Shown here one piece after another: positions 42,985 to 51,099 of a stretch of DNA of 64,000 nt (within the stretch, counting starts at the first letter, position 1; every line of letters starts with the position of its first letter). A program made the translations under genes and the position numbers. The notes beneath the pieces are model-generated. The model was not told where the DNA came from. It worked only from the letters and a program-made list of their open reading frames with translations, and did not search any database. This DNA comes from F23-B02 sp946405205 (GTDB taxonomy: Bacteria > Bacillota > Clostridia > Oscillospirales > Oscillospiraceae): assembly GCA_946405205.1 (NCBI GenBank), contig CAMJGL010000005.1, positions 36,855 to 100,854 on the forward strand, read 5' to 3'.

Positions 42985-43019
42985 TGCCCCAAACTTGCAG
43001 AAAATGCAGATTTGAGGCA
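42985..43019 (-). terminator. Hairpin after rluB, probable terminator
   Basis: An imperfect 15-bp stem (TGCCTCAAATCTGCA / TGCAAGTTTGGGGCA) with a 5-base loop. Two mismatches become G-U pairs only in the minus-strand RNA, which argues for an RNA structure made downstream of rluB. There is no clear U-run after it, so it may be a weak or Rho-assisted terminator. Confidence 0.5.
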
Positions 43020-43055
43020 AATTAATAAGAATAATATGGGGTTTTAAATTTCGTT

Positions 43056-43760
43056 TTAATGGATATCTTGCAATTCCTCGTCGCTGAGGTACCTCCAGTG
43101 CCCTGTTTCGAGCGTACCGAGCTGAAGGGGACCCTCGGAAACTCTTTTCAGCCTGTTGAGCTTCACCCCGGCCACCTGGCACATCTTTCTTATCTGCCGG
43201 TTTCGTCCCTCGTGTATGGTTATTGACAGCATGGTGTAATCCGAGCTTTTATGCAGGATCTCAATCTCCGCGGGGCGTATCCTGTAGCCGTCTATGGTCA
43301 TAGGACCGCGGAGAATGCCAAGGGAGCGTTCACTGCATTCACCCTCGAGCCAAGCGTGATACGTTTTTTTGATCTCGGCCGATGGATGCATAAGGCGGTT
43401 AGCCAGTTCTCCGTCGTCCGTCATGATGAGCAGCCCCTCGGAGTACATATCAAGCCTGCCCACGGGATACAGCCGGACGCCTGCGCCGCTGACCAGATCG
43501 TTTACGCAGCGGCGGCCTTTTTCGTCCTTCAGCGTAGTGACATAGCCCCGCGGCTTATTGAGCATTATGTAGGTCTTTTTTGCCGGACGGCATAGGGGTT
43601 TGCCGTCCACGCAAATAGTATCCGTATCGGCATCGGCACTGTCGCCCAAGGCAGCGGTCGCTCCGTTCACGGTGACTCTGCCGCTGCGCAGCAGCTCCTC
43701 TCCCGCCCTTCTGGAGGCAAGGCCGGAAGCCGAGATGATTTTCTGGATTCGTTCTTTCAC
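43056..43760 (-). CDS. rluB: 23S rRNA pseudouridine synthase RluB family
   Basis: RsuA/RluB/RluE-type pseudouridine synthase. 234 residues: an N-terminal S4 domain (ERIQKIISASGLASRRAGEELL) and the catalytic domain with PVGRLDMYSEGLLIMTDDG near 97, holding the catalytic aspartate, and HEGRNRQIRKMCQVAGVKLNRLKR-type end motif near 188. The start is GTG at 43760, overlapping the dacF stop (GTGA). RluB follows the scpAB-dacF region as in Bacillus. Confidence 0.95.
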   Translation of the reverse strand: MKERIQKIISASGLASRRAGEELLRSGRVTVNGATAALGDSADADTDTICVDGKPLCRPAKKTYIMLNKPRGYVTTLKDEKGRRCVNDLVSGAGVRLYPVGRLDMYSEGLLIMTDDGELANRLMHPSAEIKKTYHAWLEGECSERSLGILRGPMTIDGYRIRPAEIEILHKSSDYTMLSITIHEGRNRQIRKMCQVAGVKLNRLKRVSEGPLQLGTLETGHWRYLSDEELQDIH

Positions 43761-44893
43761 GTCTGTTCACCCGAAATATAATACGGCCTCAATACAGAAT
43801 CGAACCATCTTCCGAACCGCTCCTGTATTGTCAATCGCCGGTCATTATTCTGCTTTACGTTATCAGTATAAACCAGATTCTCGCTTGCCGCAAGCTCCCC
43901 GTTTACGAATACATGGATCTCGCCGACTTTTTCACCCTTTATCCCGCCGGCGAACAGTATCCTCGGCGCTTCCAGCTTCACATCGATCTCATCTTTGGGC
44001 TTTACAAGGAGTTTTATATCGTTTTCAGGTACAGCATCGGCAGTTCCCTTTGTTGCAGAGGCAACGTCAAGACTCACCTTGAAATTATTGTCGCTGTACG
44101 CCGCCATTCTGTAATCCTCAAAGCCCATATCGAGCAAATATCTGTGGTCGTTCCAGTCGTCGGGAGCGTTCAGCGTGACGCATACAAGGCGCATGCCGTT
44201 TCTCTCCGCACAGCTTACGAGTGTCCTTCCCGCGGCCATAGTATAGCCGGTCTTAACGCCTATACAGCCCTCATACTCGCGCAGCAGTCTGTTGTGATTG
44301 ACATATGTCTGATCCTTGACTGATGCACAGCTTTCGGAAACTATTTTTCTAAACTCCTCGTTTTCCATGCAATAGCTGGTCAATATCGCCATGTCCCGCG
44401 CCGTGGAATAATGCTCAGGGTCGTCAAGGCCGTGGGGATTTCTGAATGAGCTGTTTTCCATCCCGAGTTCTTTGGCTTTTTCATTCATTTTCACCGCAAA
44501 TGAGGGCTCGTCGCCGCACATACTGCACGCAAGAGCCGTTGCCGCGTCGTTGCCGGACACGAGCATCAGTCCCGTCAGCAGCTCAGATACAGTGTAATAC
44601 TCGTCGGGCTTCAGATACATGCTCGAGCCCTCGACCGCGCTCCACTCGGGCCTGATTTTTATCTGTTCATCCAAGTCGCAGTTTTCAATTACGATGATAG
44701 CTGTCATTATCTTGGTTATGCTGGCTATCAGCATTTTGTCGTCCGCGTTTTTCTCATAAAGTACGTCGCCCGTATCTGCGCATACAAGTATCGCGCTCTG
44801 TGCGCTCAGCTCGTACTCGTCGGCATGTGCCGCGGCAGCCGGCAGGCAGAGCGCACAGCAAATACATAACAACAGCGATAATAGTTTTTTCAT
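43757..44893 (-). CDS. dacF: D-alanyl-D-alanine carboxypeptidase (DacF-like)
   Basis: Low-molecular-weight penicillin-binding protein that trims peptidoglycan side chains; DacF-type enzymes act on spore cortex. 378 residues: signal peptide (KKLLSLLLCICCALCLPAAAAHA), the S11 motifs SITK near residue 60, SGND near 114 and KTG (GVKTGYT) near 219, and a C-terminal PBP5-like domain that positions the enzyme at the membrane. Start ATG 44893. Its ribosome-binding site is inside a hairpin. Confidence 0.94.
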   Translation of the reverse strand: MKKLLSLLLCICCALCLPAAAAHADEYELSAQSAILVCADTGDVLYEKNADDKMLIASITKIMTAIIVIENCDLDEQIKIRPEWSAVEGSSMYLKPDEYYTVSELLTGLMLVSGNDAATALACSMCGDEPSFAVKMNEKAKELGMENSSFRNPHGLDDPEHYSTARDMAILTSYCMENEEFRKIVSESCASVKDQTYVNHNRLLREYEGCIGVKTGYTMAAGRTLVSCAERNGMRLVCVTLNAPDDWNDHRYLLDMGFEDYRMAAYSDNNFKVSLDVASATKGTADAVPENDIKLLVKPKDEIDVKLEAPRILFAGGIKGEKVGEIHVFVNGELAASENLVYTDNVKQNNDRRLTIQERFGRWFDSVLRPYYISGEQT

Positions 44894-44895
44894 AA

Positions 44896-44927
44896 AATAA
44901 ACACCACCTTTACAGGTAGTGTTTATT
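44896..44927 (-). promoter_or_regulatory. Hairpin masking the dacF ribosome-binding site
   Basis: A 13-bp stem (AATAAACACTACC / GGTGGTGTTTATT, one U-G pair) with a 6-base loop between gerW and dacF. The 3' arm contains the only plausible Shine-Dalgarno for dacF (AAAGGTGG, 10 bases before ATG) and runs on into TTTT. It could act as a terminator for gerW, as a translation block for dacF, or as both. Confidence 0.65.
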
Positions 44928-44947
44928 ATTGACCCAAATTTTAAATT

Positions 44948-45322
44948 TTACTCCTTGTTTTTGGATGAAATACTCTCGATCTTATCCATTACATCCGGTA
45001 CGAGGTCAAGCATTCTGTCAACGCTGGTCTTGGCGGGAGGCGCGATATTTATCATCCGCACGCTGCCCTCCTTGACAACAAGGAAGCCGATGGGCTCGAT
45101 CTTTACTCCGGCTGCGCTGCCGCCGCCGTAGCCCTGCTTGCTGCTGCCGAGAGAATCCCCGCCCGCGCCGCCGAAGCCGAAGCTCAGCCGGGAAACGGGA
45201 ATGATCGTAAGGCCGTCGGGAGTCACGATAGGCTCGCCGACGATATTGTTCACCTCAACAAGGTTCTTGATATTGCTCATTGTTGACTGCATCATTTCGC
45301 TGAGTTTGTTGTTTTCCATCAT
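44948..45322 (-). CDS. gerW: GerW family sporulation protein (YtfJ)
   Basis: YtfJ/GerW family, needed for proper spore germination in Bacillus. The ATG at 45322 (MMENNKLSEMMQ) has GAGAGG seven bases upstream, giving 124 residues; the next codon is also ATG. Conserved IVGEPIVTPDGLTIIPVSRLSFG and a glycine-rich centre (GFGGAGGDS, KQGYGGGSAAG) are present. Its 5' end overlaps the DUF2953 gene by about 68 bases. Confidence 0.93.
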   Translation of the reverse strand: MMENNKLSEMMQSTMSNIKNLVEVNNIVGEPIVTPDGLTIIPVSRLSFGFGGAGGDSLGSSKQGYGGGSAAGVKIEPIGFLVVKEGSVRMINIAPPAKTSVDRMLDLVPDVMDKIESISSKNKE

Positions 45323-45929
45323 GTGCCTTCCTCTCCCGTAATTGTTTAAGTTTGCGCTTTGCAAGCAGCTTCAAAAATGCAAAACCGGCTGCCAGCGCGA
45401 TCACAAGCAATTGACCGACCCTTACCGAAAGTGCGAGTTCAAACGAATAACTGCATTTTTCGGACGTCATGTCCGTATCTATAAATATGTCACGCTGTCT
45501 TACCTTAAATTCGCTTTCAAAAAACGGAGCCGCAGCCCCGACGAAGCTGTTTGCCGCATTAAATATCCTGACTGTGTCATAAGGATCGGGCGACGCTGCG
45601 ATAAAACGCAGAAATATCTTATCAAAGGTAATACTGCTTTTAAAACGCCTGAGTGCCTTGAAAACTATCTTCAGCAAGCCGCGCCACTCGTCAATGCTGA
45701 AAGGCAGTCTTATTTTGACCTTTTCGGCGCTACCGCCGTTATCCTCGGTGCTTTCAGGTTCAGGTTCGGGCTTAGGCTCACTCTCCCGCGGAAATATCTG
45801 CTTCTTATACACCGACACCCTTAGCTTGAGCATCAGACCGCCGGAGTCATAGCTTGCGGACACTCCCAAAGGTATTAGCATTATAAGCGCAAGCAGAAGG
45901 AAAATTATGACCAATACTGTCAAATGCAT
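45255..45929 (-). CDS. DUF2953 membrane protein (YtfI-like)
   Basis: A protein of about 224 residues of the DUF2953 family. An N-terminal membrane segment (LVIIFLLLALIMLIPLGV) is followed by a soluble region, with a second hydrophobic segment near 175 (LLVIALAAGFAFLKLL) and a charged tail that is read in a second frame over the first part of gerW. In Bacillus the homologous ytfI-ytfJ pair is also adjacent. The molecular role is unknown. I prefer ATG 45929; GTG 45932 is one codon upstream. Confidence 0.85.
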   Translation of the reverse strand: MHLTVLVIIFLLLALIMLIPLGVSASYDSGGLMLKLRVSVYKKQIFPRESEPKPEPEPESTEDNGGSAEKVKIRLPFSIDEWRGLLKIVFKALRRFKSSITFDKIFLRFIAASPDPYDTVRIFNAANSFVGAAAPFFESEFKVRQRDIFIDTDMTSEKCSYSFELALSVRVGQLLVIALAAGFAFLKLLAKRKLKQLRERKAHDGKQQTQRNDAVNNEQYQEPC

Positions 45930-45941
45930 CACCCCGAGGCT

Positions 45942-46544
45942 TTATTTCAGTTCCTCGATCTCCATCTGGTTTTCGCCGACCGTACTAAGCTTATCGATCG
46001 CGTCTTCAAGCTTTTTCACGCCGTCGCCCGATGATATGTCCGGCAGCTCAGGAAGCTCGTCAAGGCTGCTGACGCCCATGGTGCGCAGAAAAACATCGGT
46101 CGTCCGCAAAAGCGATGGTCTGCCCGGCACATCCAGCTTACCGCAGCGCTCAATCAGTCCCCTGTCGAGCAAAACTCCCACTGTATAGGAGCTGTCAACA
46201 CCGCGCACCTGATCGATATACGCACGGGTCACGGGCTGAAAATACGCAACGACCGCCAGTGTTTCAAGCGCCGGCTGAGAGAGCATCGGCGGCTTACGCT
46301 GCTCGAGCGTCTTTGTTATTACCGCGGCATATTCCGGCGATGAGCAAAGCTGAAGCTTATTCTCAAGCCTGAGAAGCCTTATCCCGCGCTGCTCGAAGCT
46401 GTATTCATCCGAAAGCTCCTTTGCAGCCGCGAAAACATACGCCTCGTCTACGCCGAGGATAAGCGATATTCTCGCCGCAGGAACCGGTTCGCCCGCCGCA
46501 AAAAGTATTGCCTCAATTGCCGATTTAATATTCACTGTTTCCAT
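45942..46544 (-). CDS. scpB: Segregation and condensation protein B
   Basis: Winged-helix partner of the SMC-ScpA condensin. 200 residues. Core motifs IEAILFAAGEPV near residue 10, LETLAVVAYFQPVTRAYIDQVRGVDSSYTVGVLLDRGLIERCG (split across residues about 92-135) and RPSLLRTTDVFLR. Start ATG 46544 has AGGAT. It follows scpA by 8 bases. Confidence 0.96.
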   Translation of the reverse strand: METVNIKSAIEAILFAAGEPVPAARISLILGVDEAYVFAAAKELSDEYSFEQRGIRLLRLENKLQLCSSPEYAAVITKTLEQRKPPMLSQPALETLAVVAYFQPVTRAYIDQVRGVDSSYTVGVLLDRGLIERCGKLDVPGRPSLLRTTDVFLRTMGVSSLDELPELPDISSGDGVKKLEDAIDKLSTVGENQMEIEELK

Positions 46545-46552
46545 TTTATATC

Positions 46553-47335
46553 CTACTCAACGATATTTTCAAGTATTTCATCAATATTGCCGCCGACAAA
46601 CTTTACGCTGTAGTCGCTCTCGTCGCCGCTGAGCTCGATGCTGCCCATGCTGCACAGCTCAAGCACGGATATAAAGGTGGCAACGATCTCGGAACGGCTG
46701 CCGCAGGCGGAATACAGCTCCGAGAGCCTCGCCTCGCCCTGACGGAGCCTGTTTATTATCTCACGGCTTTTTGTCTTAACCTCGTAAACGATGCGCGACG
46801 GCGCGATCCTTCGCGCAAGCTCCGGCTCAAGGGGTTTTCCGCCTCGGGTAACGACGGCGTAGAGGGCCTTGAAAAGATCCGCCGGCTCATGACGGTACTC
46901 ATACTCGCGTGTGGTTCTCGGCAGAGGCTCCGGCGTCTTTGCAATGTAAAGCAGTCCCCTTTCGGACGCTTTTTTCAGCTCTGGCGTCACCTTCTGAACG
47001 GCCGCATACACATCTCTGCACTTGAGCTGCTCCAATGAGCTTATGAGTTCTTCAAGCTCGCTTACCTCTTTTTCTCCGGCAAGCAGCGTTTTTGTCTTGA
47101 TATACAGCAGATGCGAAGCCATCTGAACAAACTCGCTTGCGATCTCAAGATCCATTCTTTCCATTTCGGCCAGATACTCAAGATACTGGTCGAGGATCTC
47201 GGAGATCTTGATATCGCGTATCTCTATTTTGTTTTTTGACAGGAGCATAAGTATCAGGCTGAGCGGACCGTTAAAGTCCTGAAGCTCGTTTTTATCCTTA
47301 ACTATGCCCTCAAGGTAAAAGGTCGGATTTTCCAT
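46553..47335 (-). CDS. scpA: Segregation and condensation protein A
   Basis: Kleisin subunit bridging SMC heads. The ATG at 47335 (MENPTFYLEGIV) lies one base past the M50 protease stop (TGATATG) and gives 260 residues; it has no obvious ribosome-binding site, so translational coupling is likely. The N-terminal kleisin motif FNGPLSLILMLLSKNKIEIRDI (residues about 18-39) and C-terminal winged helix (ATFISVLELCSMGSIEL) are intact. The longer reading to 47404 lies inside the upstream gene. Confidence 0.94.
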   Translation of the reverse strand: MENPTFYLEGIVKDKNELQDFNGPLSLILMLLSKNKIEIRDIKISEILDQYLEYLAEMERMDLEIASEFVQMASHLLYIKTKTLLAGEKEVSELEELISSLEQLKCRDVYAAVQKVTPELKKASERGLLYIAKTPEPLPRTTREYEYRHEPADLFKALYAVVTRGGKPLEPELARRIAPSRIVYEVKTKSREIINRLRQGEARLSELYSACGSRSEIVATFISVLELCSMGSIELSGDESDYSVKFVGGNIDEILENIVE

Positions 47336-47336
47336 A

Positions 47337-48038
47337 TCAGTAGAACAGGCTGACTGACAGAGCAGAGCCCCACTCGGCAAAAATAAACAGCTTATCGAAC
47401 ACAAATTGCGTTACGGCATACAGCGGGTTTCCGAGAACGTCCGTCACTATCAGCATCAGAAGCAGCAGCATACCATAGCGCTCATAGCGCATGAGCTTCA
47501 TATAGCTCTCATCGTTCATCAGTGAAAACAGCACCTTGGAGCCGTCAAGCGGCGGTATGGGGATTATGTTGAAAACTGCAAGGGCAATGCTTAAATATGC
47601 CGTTATGTAAACCGCATACAGGAGCGACCTTGCAAACTCCGTACCGGCAAGATTGCAGGGCAGATACACGAGGCCGTAAATGAACAGCACGACGCAGCAT
47701 ATCAGCACATTGGATAACGGACCGGCAAGAGCGGTTATCGCCATATCGCGCTTTGGGTTTTTGAAGTTTCGCATATTGACCGGCACGGGCTTTGCCCATC
47801 CGAATTTTAATACGACCATCATGATAAGGCCGAAAATATCGATATGCTTAATTGGGTTGAGAGTTAGCCTGCCCATGCTCTTTGCCGTATTATCCCCGAG
47901 CTTATAGGCCACGAAGCCGTGGCTGAGCTCATGCAGGGTTATGCATATAAGCGCCGGAATGACAGCCAGCAGCATATCGGTCAGCACAGACCAGTTAAGG
48001 TTTCTTATCACATCGGAAAAGGAGCTTGTGTTAAACAT
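47337..48038 (-). CDS. M50 family site-2 protease-like membrane peptidase
   Basis: Polytopic zinc metalloprotease of the YwhC/M50 type, 233 residues. The zinc motif HELSHG lies near residue 38 in the membrane, and the second motif NIIPIPPLDGSKV near 160 gives the third ligand. About five membrane segments. Start ATG 48038 overlaps engB by 8 bases. The substrate is unknown. This is not the SpoIVFB-like enzyme, which is at 62.5-63.1 kb. Confidence 0.92.
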   Translation of the reverse strand: MFNTSSFSDVIRNLNWSVLTDMLLAVIPALICITLHELSHGFVAYKLGDNTAKSMGRLTLNPIKHIDIFGLIMMVVLKFGWAKPVPVNMRNFKNPKRDMAITALAGPLSNVLICCVVLFIYGLVYLPCNLAGTEFARSLLYAVYITAYLSIALAVFNIIPIPPLDGSKVLFSLMNDESYMKLMRYERYGMLLLLMLIVTDVLGNPLYAVTQFVFDKLFIFAEWGSALSVSLFY

Positions 48039-48621
48039 ACTTTAGTATCTCCGCCATCAATGCATCCTTGCCGTTTCCCTTCTCTGCGGAAAACGGAATG
48101 AGAACGACTTCATCGGGAAGCTCAAGCGTTTCGCGTATGAGAGCCATATTGGGCTCGATCTCGCTTTTTTTGAGCTTATCGCATTTATTTGCAACAACGA
48201 CCATGGGGCATTGCGTGCTTTTGAACCACTGCGCCATGGTCACGTCATCAGCGGTAGGCTTATGGCGGGAGTCAACTATCATAACTCCGAGGTCGATGAG
48301 CCCCTCAGCCGCGAAAAAACGCTCCATGAGCTTGCCCCAGCGCTCACGCTCTTTCATCGAGACCTTTGCGTAGCCGTATCCGGGCAGATCGACAAAATAA
48401 GCCTTTCCGTCAATGAGAAAGTAGTTTACATGTATCGTCTTGCCCGGCGACTGCCCCACTCTGGCAAAATTTTTGCGGTTTAACAGCCTGTTGATGACCG
48501 ATGATTTTCCCACGTTTGATTTGCCTGAAAACACAATGTTCGGAAGCTCATCGCGTATAAAACCCGCGGGATCTGCGGCGGATTTTATAAACTCCGCCTT
48601 GTTTACGTTAAAATTAGCCAT
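48031..48621 (-). CDS. engB: Ribosome biogenesis GTPase EngB/YsxC
   Basis: GTPase needed for 50S subunit assembly. 196 residues. G1 GKSNVGKSS near residue 34, G3 DLPGYGYAK near 79, G4 NKCDK near 145. It follows lon by 8 bases; the lon-ysxC pair is standard in Firmicutes. Confidence 0.97.
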   Translation of the reverse strand: MANFNVNKAEFIKSAADPAGFIRDELPNIVFSGKSNVGKSSVINRLLNRKNFARVGQSPGKTIHVNYFLIDGKAYFVDLPGYGYAKVSMKERERWGKLMERFFAAEGLIDLGVMIVDSRHKPTADDVTMAQWFKSTQCPMVVVANKCDKLKKSEIEPNMALIRETLELPDEVVLIPFSAEKGNGKDALMAEILKYV

Positions 48622-48629
48622 GCTGCACC

Positions 48630-51032
48630 TTACTGTCTGAGGCCGGGCCTTGATTTCTTACCGGCAACCGGTATTATGACCTCTGCTTTCGCCTCTTCCT
48701 CATGCCTGACAAGCGCGGCTTCCAGTACCTTATCCACCTTATCCGCCAGCACGAAATTGAGAGCCGCCCTTACAGTAGGGTCGATCTCGGCAAGATCCGG
48801 CTCATTATCCGCGGGGACAATGACCGTATTGACGCCGTTTCTGAGCGCCGCCATGGTCTTTTCCTTGAGCCCTCCTATGGGTAGGACTCTGCCTCGCAGG
48901 CTGATCTCGCCCGTCATTGCGATATCGCGCCGCACGGGGGTGCCGGTAAGCGCCGATACGATGGCAGTGCAGATGGTAACGCCCGCCGAAGGCCCGTCCT
49001 TCGGTACCGCGCCCTCGGGGAAATGAATGTGGATATCCTTTGTTTTGTAAAAATCTGCGTCTATGCCAAGCTTTGACGCGCGGCTCCTGATATACGTCAC
49101 CGCCGCGTGGCAGGATTCCTTCATTACATCGCCGAGGTTGCCGGTCAGCTCAAGCTTTCCGTTTCCGTCAACGACGGCGACTTCAACGTCGAGGACCTCG
49201 CCGCCGACGCTCGTCCACGCCAGACCGCGTACAAGTCCGACCTCGTCCCTCATGTGCTTTTGCTCGGGCTTGAACTTAACGGCGCCGAGGTACGGCTGCA
49301 GGGCTCCTGCGCGAAGGCTCAGGCTTTTGCGCTCGCCGTTTGCGATGGAGACAGCGGCCTTACGGCACACCGTGGCGATCTGCCGTTCAAGCCCTCGGAC
49401 GCCGGACTCGCGGGTATAAAGGCTTATTATCTCGCGGATGGCATCATCGCTGAGCTTGAGCTGTGCGGCCTTTAAGCCATGCTTTTTGCGCTGCTTGGGC
49501 AGCAGATAATTCTTTGCTATGCTGAGCTTTTCCTCATCCGTATAGCTTGACAGCTCAATGATCTCCATTCTGTCCATCAGGGCTCTGGGAATGGTATCGG
49601 TGGTGTTTGCCGTGGTTATGAAGAAAACGTCGGAAAGGTCGTACGGCAGCTCAAGATAGTTATCCCGGAAAGTGGAGTTCTGCTCGGGATCGAGGGCCTC
49701 GAGAAGCGCCGCCGAAGGGTCTCCCCTGTAATCCGAGCCGAGCTTGTCGATCTCATCAAGGACCATAAGCGGATTTGAGCTCTTTGCCTGGCGGATGCCG
49801 CCGATTATCCTGCCCGGCATCGCACCGACATAGGTTTTTCTGTGCCCGCGTATCTCGGCTTCATCGTGGACACCGCCGAGAGATATACGGACGAGCTTGC
49901 GGTTCGTGGCTCTTGCTATGCTCATCGCGATGCTTGTCTTGCCTGTTCCCGGAGGGCCGACGAGGCACAGTAGGCTGCTGTTCATTTTCGGTGCAAGCTG
50001 ACGCACGGCAAGATACTCGATCACGCGCTCTTTTACCTTTTCGAGGCCGAAATGATCCTCGTCAAGCATTTTTCTCGCCGCGGCGATGTCGTTTGTTTCC
50101 TCGGTCTTGACGTTCCAGGGCAGCTCAAGGCAGGTGTCAAGATAGCCTCTGATAACGGTGGCCTCTGTCGAGCCGAAGGGCTGCTTTGCAAGGTGCGATA
50201 CCTCTTTCAGCAGCTTTTCCTCCACCTCCGCAGGCAGGCTCAGCTCGCGTATCTTTGCTCTGTATTCGCCGATATCGTCAAAGCTGTCGTCCTCGCCGAG
50301 CTCCTGCTGGATGACCTTCATCTGCTCACGCAGATAATAATCCCGCTGATTTCGATTGACCTGTTCGTTGGTCGCATCGTTGAGCTCCTGCTCGAAGCTC
50401 ATCACGTTCAGCTCATGGTTGAGCAGCTCTATAAGCTTTTCGAGTCTTTTTGATGGCTGCAGCTCCTCAAGAAGCTTCTGCTTGTCCCTGTAATCGAAAC
50501 GCACATTCTGCGAAATATAGTTGCTGACAAAGGCCGGGTCGCGGCTGATAACGAGGTTGAGCAGCATTTCCGGGGCCATGTTGCCCGAAAGCTGAACATA
50601 TTCGTCAAAGAGATTGACGGCAGTACGCATAAGTGCCTCGCGCTTATCGGGGTCAATGCGCTCGGGCTTGTCGGGCACACGCTCTATCATGCCCATAAAA
50701 TACGGCTGATCGGATATGAACTCGGATATTATTCCCCTGTGGATACCCTCGGCCATCACCTTGCAGAGCTTGCCGCCGGGCTGACGGACCATCTGGCGGA
50801 TACGGCAGACCATGCCGTACTTGTACAGATCGTCAGCTTCGGGCAGGTCGGTCGATATATCCTTCTGTGTTACGAGGAATATCTCCTGATCGGCGCCGGC
50901 CGCACAGTTGAGCGCAGCAAGTGACGCGGGACGCTCAACATCGAAGCTGAGGAGCATACCCGGAAATATGTTAAGACCGCGCAGAGCCAGAATAGGCAAT
51001 GCTCGGGTTTCTGTTCTGATTGTGTTACTCAT
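48630..51032 (-). CDS. lon: ATP-dependent protease La (Lon)
   Basis: Cytoplasmic AAA+ protease. 800 residues: N-terminal LON substrate domain (1-200), coiled region, AAA module with Walker A GPPGTGKTS near 358 and Walker B LMVLDEIDK near 420, and the C-terminal protease with catalytic serine in KDGPSAGVTI near 678 and lysine in GLKEKTMAA near 722. Start ATG 51032 has AAGGAG. No CIRCE or CtsR-like operator is seen in front of it. Confidence 0.98.
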   Translation of the reverse strand: MSNTIRTETRALPILALRGLNIFPGMLLSFDVERPASLAALNCAAGADQEIFLVTQKDISTDLPEADDLYKYGMVCRIRQMVRQPGGKLCKVMAEGIHRGIISEFISDQPYFMGMIERVPDKPERIDPDKREALMRTAVNLFDEYVQLSGNMAPEMLLNLVISRDPAFVSNYISQNVRFDYRDKQKLLEELQPSKRLEKLIELLNHELNVMSFEQELNDATNEQVNRNQRDYYLREQMKVIQQELGEDDSFDDIGEYRAKIRELSLPAEVEEKLLKEVSHLAKQPFGSTEATVIRGYLDTCLELPWNVKTEETNDIAAARKMLDEDHFGLEKVKERVIEYLAVRQLAPKMNSSLLCLVGPPGTGKTSIAMSIARATNRKLVRISLGGVHDEAEIRGHRKTYVGAMPGRIIGGIRQAKSSNPLMVLDEIDKLGSDYRGDPSAALLEALDPEQNSTFRDNYLELPYDLSDVFFITTANTTDTIPRALMDRMEIIELSSYTDEEKLSIAKNYLLPKQRKKHGLKAAQLKLSDDAIREIISLYTRESGVRGLERQIATVCRKAAVSIANGERKSLSLRAGALQPYLGAVKFKPEQKHMRDEVGLVRGLAWTSVGGEVLDVEVAVVDGNGKLELTGNLGDVMKESCHAAVTYIRSRASKLGIDADFYKTKDIHIHFPEGAVPKDGPSAGVTICTAIVSALTGTPVRRDIAMTGEISLRGRVLPIGGLKEKTMAALRNGVNTVIVPADNEPDLAEIDPTVRAALNFVLADKVDKVLEAALVRHEEEAKAEVIIPVAGKKSRPGLRQ

Positions 51033-51055
51033 ATGCTTCTCCTTCCGTGGAGTTT

Positions 51056-51091
51056 AAAAAGGCGCAAGACGGGACAAACGCCCCGCCTTGC
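51056..51091 (-). terminator. Terminator between clpX and lon
   Basis: An 11-13 bp GC-rich stem (GCAAGGCGGGGCG / TCCCGTCTTGC, imperfect) followed by GCCTTTTTAAA on the minus strand. Read-through or a separate lon promoter must supply lon. Confidence 0.8.
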
Positions 51092-51099
51092 TTTTATTA

